This document shows positions 22,692-34,464 of a stretch of 64,000 nucleotides of DNA, piece after piece (position 1 is the first letter of the stretch; every line of letters begins with the position of its first letter). This DNA is from Plantago ovata (taxonomy: Eukaryota; Streptophyta; Magnoliopsida; Lamiales; Plantaginaceae): assembly GCA_028274465.1 (NCBI GenBank), contig CM051456.1, positions 68,620,753-68,684,752 of the forward strand. Direction: 5' to 3'. Below the pieces are notes generated by a model that was given only the letters and a program-made list of their open reading frames with translations, searched no databases and was not told the DNA's origin. The position numbers were made by a program, and so were the translations under genes.

Positions 22692-22766
22692 CTGAAAAAG
22701 AACAATGTTAGTTTCAGGATTTTTTTGGAATGTAGTTTTAGAGTCTAAAACTGATTCATGAAATAC
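22692..22766 (-). other. putative intron 3 of ORF3 (copy A), 75 bp
   Basis: Donor CAG|GTATTTCATG, acceptor GTTCTTTTTCAG|GCTC. Same place and length as in B, C and D. Confidence 0.6.
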
Positions 22767-22862
22767 CTGCTGGTTTTCAGCAAGCTCATGTTGCACACTT
22801 GGTTGTGTAATATCCACATCCAATTCAACAGGAGTTGTAGTAGCTTCCTTGTTTTGTTCATC

Positions 22863-22934
22863 CTGAAATAACACTTTGTTAGATACAAGTACTAAGTTTT
22901 TGAACTTAGTAAAATTACAAAAATTTGCATCTAC
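22863..22934 (-). other. putative intron 2 of ORF3 (copy A), 72 bp
   Basis: Donor CAG|GTAGATG, acceptor GTTATTTCAG|GATG, with the ACTAAGTT/AACTTAGT inverted repeat. Confidence 0.6.
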
Positions 22935-24201
22935 CTGCTGAGCAGGAGTTGTAGATTCTGGTGCAGGAGTTTCAGGAAGCTTCTGGCTTGTATCTTGAGA
23001 AATCTGCTGAAGAACAACAGGAGAGGACACTAGTCTTTCAGCATCAGTGGCTTCATCCACGTGTTGATCTTTTTCTTTAGCAGACTTCTTTTCTTGCTCT
23101 AGTGGAGAAAGCTGTGTAGTATCAGCAATCTCCCTTGTCTCTGAATGGACAGGTTGAGCAGAAGTATCTTGATATCTTAGTTCACTACTTGTCATGAAGA
23201 GATCCACCGATTTATTGGAGTTATCATCAATCTCCATATCCATTTTCTGGCTTAGATCAGTAAGTACTAGTTGGATCTTATCTATTGAAGTAGCTGGTGA
23301 ACTGGGTCTTGCATTCTCAGCCTCATGTGATGCGTCGTCGAACGATACTTCATTGTGAGTTTCACCAAACTCAACGTTTTGAACAGTTGTTGTCTCAACA
23401 ACTGTTACTTCAGCAACTTGTGCTGTCTGAGCAATCTCTCTTTGTGGACTAGTGGCTTGTTCAGCAACTATTTCTTTTTCACTTGTTGCTTTGTTAGCAA
23501 CTTCTTCAGCAAGTGCTGCCTTTCGTAGGTCTGCAACAATGTCACTTGCTGGTTCAAGTATTGTATCATCGAGATTATCTACTATGTAGACATCATCGAT
23601 TCTTTCTAAGGCAGGATTTGCATTTCCACTGCCTTGCGGTCTTTCTTCAGTATTTGTATCCAAAGTGATTGGATTTGTAGAAGTGTCAGCAGGTGCTTCT
23701 ACATCAATTACTTAAGTAGGTTGCTTTTCAGCAACCATTGTAGTATCATCGTCGTGGACATCATCAACGATAGGAACTGACTTCCTAGCCGTTGTCTTCC
23801 TTGGGAAGGTTTTTGTCCTTGTTTTCTTAGGGACAGGATCAGCTGATGAAGCTGCAGTCTGAGTATCATCATCAGCTTTTCTTTTCTTACTCCTCTTGCT
23901 AGGTGCTTTTGTGTCAGCAACCACAATAGTATCAACAACGTTTGAGTCTGTAGCTTTCTTGGATTTCTTCTCATCAGCATCCAAGGGCTTGTGCTGATTG
24001 TAGAAAGATCTTCCCACATTACATACTGACTTATTTATGGGCAGTGGGTTTCTGAGCTGAATCTTGAAGTGTGTCAAGATGTAGCAGATCTTTAATCCAT
24101 ACATAACTGGGTAAATAGGTGAGACAGTGTTGTCTTCTACCTTAACCTTGAACTTAACAATACATTCAACAAGTCTGTTGAAGAGGTATTTTGCCCAGTT
24201 A

Positions 24202-25934
24202 TGTGTCCTCCAGTGGATAAGCAAATTCACCGGGTAGCTGTTCCTCAATCTCCAGACAGAGCCTTGCAATCTCCTCGTCCGGCTGGTTGATTTCTTCTTC
24301 GTCAGAGATGAAATCTTCGTCAACAAAATCTCCAAGATGGCTCATCAACAGGTTGATTACTTCCTTTGACCTTGGTATCAACGGGCAGTGATTTCTATCA
24401 AGAACGCTAAGATGTTCTTCTGTTTATTTTGAGCTAATAGAGAGAGAGAATATTTTCTGACTATCAGAAAGTATATTTACGTATGTTGTGAATGAAGACT
24501 AATATTCTATCTTTCTGATTTAGTCAGTATGTTGGTTTAGAAAATTACGTAAGATTTTTATCCCATCAAATCTAATTGACTAGGAGACTTCAAAAGTCAT
24601 CAACTAACTAACAAACAGATAAATCAAATTACTAAAGGAAAGAATTAAAGAAAAGGAACAAAATAAAATAAATTAAATAAAACCAAAATATGGGGCAGCA
24701 AACGCTCCCCCCCCCATTCTTTGACCCAGCTGCCTGCTTTTGTTTTATTTATTAATTTTAATTTCCTTTTCTTTTATTTGGACCTCATTCTAAATACCGC
24801 CCAAATGCACAAGTCTTCAATTAATTAATTAAATCCAATTCAATTCAATTAATTATATTTCTAATATATTTCACATATAATAAATTAATTTTAGTCTAAT
24901 TAATAATAATTCCATTATATATTTTGTATAATAAGTTAATATTAATCTAATTAATATTTAATCCAATATACATAGCTCGTTTGTAGAAATACCACATTGA
25001 TGTGTGACCCATAGGGCCTTGCATATTAAGCAACAATCCAATTAAGGTCATAATAAATTCCTAGACAATTTATCATACAATATTAATATGCAAGGAACGT
25101 TTGTGAGGAAAACAAACCACATGTAGCGTAAGTTTAGAATACGGTTATGTGTCTATTCTAATAACTTCATTCATTGTCTCTCAATCTTATTAGTCGATCT
25201 ATGAATTATGTCCAAATACCATTTTGACATATTCACATACGGTGGATACCGGTTTTGTGATCGCACAAAATATGAGAAGTGAGTATTCTCTCCTAGTATC
25301 TATTACGGAGGAATGAATCCTATCTTGGCCCAATCACTCACACCATATGCTTCCTAATGTACCCAACACATGCCGTATCTACCCTACTTTAAGAGTGCAA
25401 GCGTTGCGCATGGTCAAAGTACATTATTCCACATATGATGTAGTATTGGCCTCAAGTCTAAGGACTACTAACATCACCCTACACACCGATACTACCATAG
25501 ACACTTAAATAGGTTTACCAAATGGCTTCTCGATTGGGTATGCCAACACTCTCCAAAGTGTCCATATGTTCATTATGAATAACCAAGTTCATTCGTAGCA
25601 GTGAGACCTACTACATCCTCGAAGGATCTAATGCAACATATGCTAGCTTCAATCGCATCACTGATATCCCGTATCTCAATGACCTTAAGCTAGTGGCTTA
25701 TTTTAGGACTTTATTATTGACACACAAGCTCCCACTAACTTGGTGATTACCTTAAGTCCTTGGGAACATTTTATCGAATAATTCAAACAACCAAATAATA
25801 TATTCATAAAAATGTAATGCCAATTGTATTTAATAATGTATAAATAAATGAACATAAATAAATAACAATAACTGAATGTGATCAAGTACATATCGTCCCT
25901 ATCGTAGGTTGTCTCTAGGACATATATACTTTCA
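24202..25934 (-). repeat. copia-2 3' LTR, U5 end deleted
   Basis: It matches the 5' LTR (32337-32874 plus 49521-50776). Three differences stand out: the last ~116 bp on the element strand are missing at the junction with A ORF3; ~44 bp present at 49930-49975 are missing near 25131; and the stretch beside the poly-C run differs. It ends in ttca at 25934. The short ORF at 24199-24381 is an LTR reading frame, not a gene. Confidence 0.88.
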
Positions 25935-25947
25935 ATCTCCCACTTGG
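25935..25947 (-). other. polypurine tract of copia-2
   Basis: On the element strand CCAAGTGGGAGAT lies directly before the LTR start TGAAAG, identical to copia-1. Confidence 0.85.
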
Positions 25948-25948
25948 C

Positions 25949-28900
25949 CTAGACCCAATCACCTACGTGTCTAATACCTATGTTGTTGAAATGTCTAACA
26001 TGTTTGTCAATGTTCAACACTTTGGTGAAAGGATCTGCCACATTTTCCTCAGTGGAAACTCGTTCTATAGATACTTCTCCTCTAGCTATCATCTCTCTAA
26101 TTAGATCATACTTCCTAGGTACATGCTTATTCTTGTTAGTGGATCTTAGTTCCTTTGCTTGTGCAACAGCGCCTTCGTTGTCGTAGTAGACCGTTATAGG
26201 ACTACTATTAGGAACTACCCCTAGTTCCTTTAGGAATTCTGAAATCCCGACAGCCTCCTTTGAGGCTTCTGCAGCAGGAATGTACTCGGATTCGGTCGTG
26301 GAATCAGCCAAGGTGGATTGCTTTGAACTCTTCCAAGTGACGGCTCCACCATTGAGTGTAAACACATACCTAGTTTGTGATTTGTAGTCGTCTGGGTCTG
26401 ATTGGAAACCAGCATCGACATAACCACTCATTCGCAACTCTTGTTGTCCACCATATACCAGAAATGAATCTTTAGTTCTTCTAAGATACTTAAGAATTGC
26501 TTTCACAGCTGTCCAGTGTTTCATACCTGGATTCTGTTGGTGTCGACAAGTACAACTAAGTGCATATGCCACATCTAGCCTTGTACAATTCATGGCATAC
26601 ATGATAGATCCAATAGCTTATGCATATGGGATTCTTTTCATGTGTTCGATCTCCTCATCTGTAGAAGGACGATCCTCCGTAGTGAGAGCAACGCCATGTC
26701 TAGCTGGTAAGAAACCTTTATTGAATCCATCCATATTAAAGCGTTTCACTATCTTGTCGACATATGTGGACTGTGACAACCCTAACAATCTTCGGGATCT
26801 ATCCCTATGAATTTTGATGCCAAGAATGTAACAGGCTTCACATAAGTCTTTCATCGAGAAAGTCTTAGATAACCACTCATTTGTGGATCGTAACATTTGG
26901 ACATTGTTTCCCATGATTAATATGTCATCAACATATATAACCATGAAAACAATTCCAGCATCGCTGCGTTTAACATAAACGCATGGATCTTCTGCACATC
27001 TGATGTAGTCAAACGATTTGACTGCTTCATCAAAGCGAATATTCCAACTCCTTGAGGCTTGCTTTAGTCCATAAATGGATCTCTTTAGCTTGCAAACTAA
27101 TTTGGGATTTGACTCAGTTGTAAAACCTTCAGGTTGTATCATATACACCTCTTCCTCGAGATTTCCGTTAAGGAAAGAAGTTTTCACATCCATTTTCCAA
27201 ATCTCATAATCATAGTATGTTGCTATAGCAAGTAAAATTCGAATAGACTTAAGCTTGGCTACTAGTGAAAAGGTTTCGTCATAATCGATACCATATCGTT
27301 GACTATAACCTTTCGCCACCAGCCTAGCCTTGTATGTCCGTATGTTGCCATCAACATCTGTTTTCCTCTTGAAAACCCATTTGCAACCGATAGGTCTAAC
27401 CCCTTTTGGTGCATCAACCAAGTCCCATACTTGATTCTCATACATTGAGTCTATTTCTGATTTCATGGCTTCTTGCCACCTTCTTGAATCAATGTCCAAC
27501 ATTGCTTCTTTGTAATTCTTAGGGTCATTTTTGTGAGATAAGTCAAGTTCAAACTTGTCATCCTCCAAGAGTAAACTTATCTTCTTGGAAGCTCTCACTT
27601 CTAACCTTTTAGACCGACGGAGTGCGGGTTTGTTTGGTTGTACTGGCTGTATATTCTGATTGTGAGATGGTTCAACTTGTTCAATCTGTTGAACAGTTGA
27701 AGGCGGGTCAGATGCCACAGTTGCACGTGGTTCAGGTGAAACGGTTGCAACTGTATCCTGGGGAGTTGGTACCGACATGACCTGTTGAACCATTCCAGTC
27801 GGTTCAGTCAATGTCGGCTTGGTAGGGGCATTTTGGGAATTAGTCAAATTTCCTAAAATGCTCCCATTGGCTGGCAGATATCTTCCCAGAGATGTGCTCG
27901 AGCCATAAGATCCTCCTTGAGCTCCCACTGAATCATTGTCATAACTATTTGACAATTCATTAACCTCAATGTTATTTTCTTGTTCTTGGATTTCCTCGAG
28001 TTCTATCTCATTTCTACTATGTTGCTTGAAGACATAATCATCTTCTAGAAAGGCAGCCTGTCTGGAAACAATGATGTTATGTTCCTCAGGCAGATAGAAG
28101 TAGTAACCCTTGGTTTCCTTAGGATATCCAATAACATAACATTTCTCACTTTTGGGTTCCAGTTTCCCTGCGAGCATTCTTTTCACATATGCTGGACAAC
28201 CCTAGGCATGCATATGTGAAAGACTTGGCTTCTTGCCATACCATAACTCATACGGTGTTTTCTCGACTGATTTGGATGGAACCCTATTCAGAATATAGAT
28301 TGAGTCTAGTAACGCATATCCCATAAGAAGATTGGAAGAGTTGTGAAATTCATCATGGATCTTACCATGTCTAACAAAGTTCGATTTCTCCTCTCAGATA
28401 CACCATTCATGTCTGGTGTTCCTGGTGGAGTCCATTGTGATTGAATTCCATTAAGCTTTAAGTAATCCAAAAATTCCTTACTTACGTATTCTCCTCCTCG
28501 ATCTGATCGAAGAGTCTTAATACTTCTTTCAAGTTGTTTCTCTACTTCAACCTTATACTCTTTGAATTTCTCAAAAGCTTCAGATTTGTGTTTCATCAGA
28601 TACACATAGCCAAACCTAGAGAAATCATCGGTAAAGGTTATGAAGTAAGAATACCCACCCCTAGCTTGAGTTTTAAGAGGTCCACACACATCAGAGTGAA
28701 CTAACTCAAGTACTTGTTTAGCATGAGTACCTTTTCCGGAAAAAGGTTTATTGATCATTTTTCCTTTAAGACATGATTCACAATTCCCATATGATTTAAA
28801 ATCAAATGGTGCTAAATAGTCTAACTTTCTTAACCTTGCAATTCTTGTCTCATTAATGTGACCAAGTCTACAATGCCACAAGTAAGTGATATTTCTTGAA

Positions 28901-30207
28901 TTATCAAGCTTTGGTCGTTTGTTTTGTATATGAAATAAATTATGTCTACATTCAAGTAAGTACAAACCATTCATAAGAGGAGCATTTCCAATATCAATAC
29001 CATTATGCGAAAAATAAAAATTATTATTGGCAAAACGGAAGGAAAACCCTTCATTGTCTAACATAGGAATGGAAATAATGTTTCTTACAATAGAAGGAAC
29101 GAAATAACAATTATTCAATTCTAAAACAAAACCCGAGGGTAAATTTAATCTATAAGTTCCAACACGTAGGGCAGCAACGGACGATCCATTTCCTACGTGT
29201 AGATCAATTTCCCTTGGTCTAACCTGTCGGCTATCAATGAGCCCCTGCAAATTGTTACAAATGTGTGAGCCACAAGCAGTATCTAATACCCAACAATTCG
29301 AGTTTTGTGTAGACATATTTATCTCAATGACAAACATACCTTGATGGGAGCCAGATGCACCATGCATGGTCACAACTCCATCAGCAATTGCCTTTGGGCA
29401 GTCTCTCTTCCAATGTCCTTTCTGCTTACAGTAAAGACACGTCGCCTTCTCCATGTTCACCACCTTCTTCTGATTTCCAGTCTTACGCTTAAAAACCTTA
29501 GCCTTAGGTCCAACCTTTGGCTTCTTGGTTTGCTTAGGCTTACCCTTTGAGCCATAGCCCTTAGGGTGAGCCTTCGCAGATGATCCAACCAACATAACAG
29601 ACTTCCTCTTAGGTTGAGCCTGTTCATAGGTCTTAAGCATATTATGGACTTCAGGAAGTGTAGCATCTTTGGCATTCATATTGTAATTCATGATGAATGT
29701 GGAATATGAATCCGGCAATGATTGAAGGATGATGATGACTGAAACACGGTTCTCAAATTTGATTCCAGCAGTTACCAGTTTCTCAATAAGTCCAATCATC
29801 TTGAGCACGTGTTCAGATACATTCTCTCCTTCAGACATCCTCATTTTGAATATTTCTCTAAGAAGATCAAATTCAACACTCTTAGAAACAGTTCCAAACA
29901 GGCTTTTGAGGTGCTCGAGCATTTCATATGGCATCATGTTTTCATGTTGCCTTTGCAGCTCCATAGTCATTGCAGCTAGCATAACACACTGTGCATTAGC
30001 AGCATCATCTTTGTGCTTCTGGTGAGAAACTTTGTCAATCTTAGAAAGCTCAGCAGCAACAGTAGGAGGAGTGGAGATTGGTTCGTCCAAGACGTACTCA
30101 ATTTTCTCTTGCCTAAGCACCAAACGAATGTTACGGATCAAATCCATAAAGTTTGGACCATTAAGAGTGCACTTCTCCAAGATCATTCTTATGGATAAAT
30201 TGGCCAT
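25949..30207 (-). pseudogene. gag-pol polyprotein of copia-2, lightly broken
   Basis: The start is MANLSIRMILEKC at 30207, preferred over the hydrophobic upstream ATG at 30297 because copia-1 conserves it. Domains in order: UBN2-type gag; intact zinc knuckle CLYCKQKGHWKRDC near 29420; protease DTACGSH near 29280; GAG-pre-integrase WHCRLGH near 28870; integrase core with RSDRGGEY; RT with YVDD at 26924-26935; RNase H with STTESEYIPA near 26280. Only three breaks were found: a one-base deletion near 28319, TAG 28202-28204, and TAA 26618-26620 where a Ser codon is expected before the RNase H part. The preserved reading suggests recent activity. Confidence 0.93.
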
Positions 30208-32207
30208 CTTTTCAGACCTAGAGAAGTAAATAAATAAAACTGAAATTAATACTCCAAAATTAATTTCTATGATCACAATCAGTGAATAAATAAACAAGGA
30301 CTTTAGCTTTATTTAGTTCTCACTATTTTCACATACTCTTGACCCTATGGAGAGTACGACCCAATATCTTATAATAGTTGTAGTGAGCCAAGATCCATGC
30401 TTGCACTATTATATCCCCAGCTATGGCTGATCACTATAATAGTCAAACAGGTAGGTCTCCAAATCAATTGTACAATACAACTCTTGGTTGATCAAAACCA
30501 TTTTGATCGATGTCCTTAAATTATGTCTGACGCTATGGCGACTCGACATAATTCAAGTAAGTCATAACCATCACACGACACCAACAATGGTCCTATGAAG
30601 GCAACTTTCTTACGGCAAACTGAGTAATCACTATGGTGCATATTACCCATGAGATTAGTAAGTCCATTTAACCTTCAATTATGATGCGTGACATCATTCG
30701 ATTTAATCGAGACTTAAATTGATTGGGGAACATTTAAATGGGGTATTTAATCGCGTGACCAAGATCCCTAACATGCATCACATAATGTGTGCCGCCTACC
30801 CAAGGCTCATGCGATGCGGTCTAACAAGTAATGAGTGCCGCCTACTCATACATATCAATTGCGGACTAGCAAGTAATGGGTGCCGCCTACCCATGCATAT
30901 GACAGATGCGGTCCGAAAACTAATGGGTGCCGCCTACCCATACAATAAAAGTGGACTAACGATATTTAAATACAATATTTAAATATTAAATTGCTCATGT
31001 AGACATTCAATACATGTGATACAACCAAGTTGGAGCATATAAGTAGTTGTTGTGGATTAATATCATTAATGTAAGTCAAAATCTAATTAATAAATTCTCT
31101 AATAATTTTCAAAACATTTAAACAAGTTTAATAATAATATAATCTTCCATAGAATTACATTACTATTAAAATGTAGTTTATAAACTATTTATAAACTAAC
31201 AAACATGTTACTAAAATATTATAAACTTATATTTATGTCTCTAAACATTTTAATCACTTTCCAAGAGTATTAATAGGGTTTAAATATAATTTATAAACTA
31301 TTTATAAATTAAATAACAAGTTTCTAAAACTCTAGGGACCTCTTTACAATTCACAGAAAGTTGAAATTCAGTTTCTGGGTCAATTTGAAAGTTTTTACTA
31401 AAATCTGGGACAAATCCGCAAAGCAGAGAAGTTCAGGGGCTTGAGCCCCAATAAGACAGAAACTACCAAATTGGGACACAAGTCCCTGAAGTTTCCACTC
31501 TTCCCTATTAGACACCACCGAATTTTCTGAAAAAGTTCAATCAAGTCCCTGTAACTAACAAAAGTTTCCAAAACGTTTAATCTTCACTTCAACTCGAATC
31601 TAAGGTCCATGATCATGTTCTAAACATAATACACCATCCCAAACGAATTCGCAAGCATCTAATTTTCCCAGAAAAACGAAAATCAAAATTTCTTTTTTTT
31701 TTAAACCGATCGGGTTGATCGGAACCGACCCAGTTGATTCCGTTCGATCCGATTCTTGCTTGATTCGTGTTCTCCGTGTTTGTACGAGTCTGTTATACCC
31801 AATCTTGATTTGGTTTAGACTCAAGGATGGAAAGCTTGAAGAAACCCATTAATGGAGTTTTTCAAATTCAATGAACCCTAAGCCAAAACCTTATCTACGA
31901 ATCTCTAAATTCAATTTTGATGGCATGAGGTGAAAGAGGACGAAAAATGGAGAAGAACCATATATAAAACACCTAGGTTTTGATGAAAAACGAGAGGAGC
32001 TCCAAGCTCTTCCCATCTCCATCCATGGCGGATGAATAGTGCCGCGGGCACTGTTCATCTTCTCCAAAAAATTTTTTTTTTTTAAATTTTCCTTTTCTTA
32101 AAATCCAATTATAAGAATCTGAAAAATTAAACATAAACATACATATAATAATACACAACAACAGTATAAAGTGAAATATAAACAAATATAGTCATTGAAT
32201 CAGCCTA
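30208..32207 (-). other. copia-2 untranslated leader
   Basis: A ~2 kb leader with no credible gene. It contains the hairpin array 30785-30941. The remainder (31000-32200) is AT-rich and lacks the GC-rich island found in copia-1. Confidence 0.8.
30785..30941 (-). repeat. four-unit hairpin array in copia-2 leader
   Basis: Units are at 30785-30803, 30831-30849, 30876-30894 and 30923-30941. The core gccgcct is constant. Arms are ATGAGT/ACTCAT (unit 2) and ATGGGT/ACCCAT (units 3 and 4); unit 1 is mismatched (ATGTGT/ACCCAA). Spacers carry gcggtc or gcggac. Same design and similar spacing as copia-1 5913-6063. Confidence 0.78.
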
Positions 32208-32219
32208 GCTCTGATACCA
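32208..32219 (-). other. primer-binding site (tRNA-iMet type) of copia-2
   Basis: TGGTATCAGAGC on the element strand, one base from the LTR end at 32221. Confidence 0.93.
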
Positions 32220-32220
32220 C

Positions 32221-32874
32221 TGTTAGTAAAAGTGAGAAAAAATGCCTCTAAGGCTAAGCAGCGGTAGTTTAAAATTTTTAATCTCACTAAACTGATATGA
32301 CTATATTCGTTTATTATACTAGAAGATATCACTTACGTGTCCTCCAGTAGATAAGCAAATTCACCGGGTAGCTGTTCCTCAATCTCTAGACAGAGCCTTG
32401 CAATCTCCTCGTCTGGCTGGTTGATTTCTTCTTCGTCAGAGATGAAATATTCGTCAACAAAATCTCCAAGATGGATCATCAATAGGTTGATTACTTCCTT
32501 CGACCTTGGTATCCACGGGCAGTAATTTCTATCAAGAACGCTAGGATGTTCTTCTATTTATTTTGAGCTAATAGAGAGAGAATATTTTCTGACTATCAGA
32601 AAGTATATTTACGTATATTGTGAATGAAGACTAATATTCTATCTTTCTGATTTAGTCAGTAAGTTGGTTTAGAAAATCACGTAAGATTTTTATCCCAACA
32701 AATCTAATTGACTAGGAGACTTCAAAAGTCATCAACTAACTAATAAACAGATAAATCAAATTACTAAAGGAAAGAATTAAATAAAAGGAACAAAATAAAA
32801 TAAAACCAAAATATGGGGCAGCAAACGCTCCCCCCCCCCAATTCTCCACGGCAGCAGCTGGGTCAAAACTCAGT
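32221..32874 (-). repeat. copia-2 5' LTR, U5-side part
   Basis: It begins tgttagtaaaag at the primer-binding site and matches 24203 onward from position 32337. It ends at the copy B insertion; the LTR resumes at 49521. A poly-C run and an inverted-repeat arm (gcagctgggtcaaa) lie beside the insertion point. Confidence 0.88.
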
Positions 32875-34448
32875 TGTTGGTCCCTTTAAACAACAAGAAA
32901 AGACTAGAGGGGGTGGGGTGAATAATCTTTTCAAACTTTCGTCGTTTAAAAACATTCTCAGCAAGTACTTATTACTTTACAGTAATGAGTTTGCTAATAT
33001 TTAACTTTCTCAGCAAGCGCAAGTTACTTTTCAGTAACTAGTTTTGCTGATACTTAAAATCAGAGAGCGGAAGTCTTTGATACAATAAGTGCTTAGTTAG
33101 TAAGTGATAGTTTCAGCAAGTGAAGTGAGTGACTGTGTACAGATAGATATGCTTTGCTTAAAACTAAGTACAGTAAGTAAATCACACAAACACTTTTATA
33201 GTGGTATCTGAGAGTGGCGTAATCTCTCAACTAATCCACTTTGTCCTTTCTAGGACTGAATCCACTAAGATCAGATTGAGGTTCCTTACAACACCTATCT
33301 AGAGCTATCCAAATAGAAACCAAAGCACACTTGCTTCGTTTCCAACCTAACTAGAGAACGAAACCTTGTTCTCCACCAAACTTGGTACTTTTAATCAGCA
33401 ACACTATGCTCGATTAAGTTCCCCCTGAATATCACGCCTGAAAGGGTGTATTTTCAGTTAGAGAGGTTTGGGATGAGATAACTTAATTATAACTTATTCA
33501 GTTACAACAAGTAATCTAAGAAACAAAACTTTGAATACTTTGCAGTAAACAAGTTTGATTGTTTCTGGTGTCAAGACTTGTTCTTGTTCGAAAAAAGAAG
33601 GAACACTTAACTAATTTCTTAGTCGTGTAAATTCTACTTCTTCACAAGTAGCTTTTTCAAGCTTTAAGTCTTGGAACGGATCAATGGTAGTAAATGAGTA
33701 TTTGAAGAGTATGTGAGTTTAAGCACAAGTGAGAGTATGATCACGTTGTTGACACACTTCAACTCTTTGCCGGATGACCTCTATCTAGAGTGAAATAAGG
33801 AGTCGTTTGAATTTCAAATTCTAAGGCTTTTGTTCCTTAAAATGTCACTATCTTGCTTTTGTACTTTCAGCAGCGTCCTTGTTTGTCTTCTAGTTTTCAT
33901 GTCCTTCGCATGCATGCTTTGCATTTAATGCTTATTTGAATAAAATTCAAACAATAACATTGGAGCGCAAATACAAGTACTTTCAGCAAGAGGTCACAAA
34001 TGTTCATCAACAATTGGTCAGTCTCAGTTTCAGCAAGCACAACCTACTCTGTCGTTTAGATTTTCACTTATGCAATGCTGTTGCTGAAGTTTCCACTTTC
34101 TGAGCAACATGTGCCTTTGTAGATACTAGTCTTCAAAAATCTTCTAGTCTTCAGTCTTCGAAATCTTCATGTTTCTGAGCGGTTCTAAATGCTTTAATAG
34201 TTTGTTTGTGTAAACAAAGTACATCATCAACAAATGCTTCAATAGGTTATATTTCTTTTCAGAAAACAAGATACATCATAAGCGGTAAAACCAACCTATC
34301 TAGCACCTACTCTAAGTCTTCAGCAAACGTTCCTCTTTTACAATGTCCTTAAATTTATAAATTCCTATGGACCTTAAGAGTACTAGTTACTGGACTTTCC
34401 TTAATTTAGCATGGTTAATTGCTCATCAAAATTACAAGTTTCCTAACA
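32875..34448 (-). repeat. 3' LTR of copy B, 1574 bp
   Basis: TG..CA ends as in copies A and C. It differs from the 5' LTR mainly by 31 bp that the 5' LTR has lost in the twin-hairpin region. The TATA of the other LTRs (ctctatttatag on +) is here ctctatctagag, so this U3 promoter looks dead. Confidence 0.92.
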
Positions 34449-34464
34449 AATTTCCCCCTTTTTG
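34449..34464 (-). other. polypurine tract of copy B
   Basis: AAAAAGGGGGAAATT on the element strand, directly before the 3' LTR. Confidence 0.87.

Larger units (their letters stand above)
19849..24201 (-). pseudogene. ORF3 of copy A, N-terminus deleted, one intron missing
   Basis: It reads from the middle of the N-terminal domain (NWAKYLFNRLVECIVKFKVK, 24196 downward) to a TAG at 19849-19851. The longest open piece is 23663-22089. Introns 2 (22863-22934) and 3 (22692-22766) are present, but the 75-bp intron 1 of the other copies is absent at 23003/23004, where CTTCAGCAG is joined straight to ATTTCTCAAG. Other breaks include TAA near 23712 and several in the C-terminal domain (20000-20170). 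The N-terminal ~740 bp and upstream spacer are deleted, and the frame is fused to the copia-2 LTR, giving a chimeric ORF up to 24335. Confidence 0.85.

Noticed and set aside
24199-24381. 60-codon ORF (MIPRSKEVINLLMSHLGDF)
   Set aside because: It lies inside the copia-2 LTR and its counterpart near 32340-32520 differs by stop and missense changes; treated as an LTR reading frame.
30208-30297. Upstream hydrophobic extension of copia-2 gag (MFIYSLIVIIEI)
   Set aside because: Not conserved in copia-1, where homology begins at MASISLRA, equivalent to MANLSIRM; leader translation is more likely an accident.
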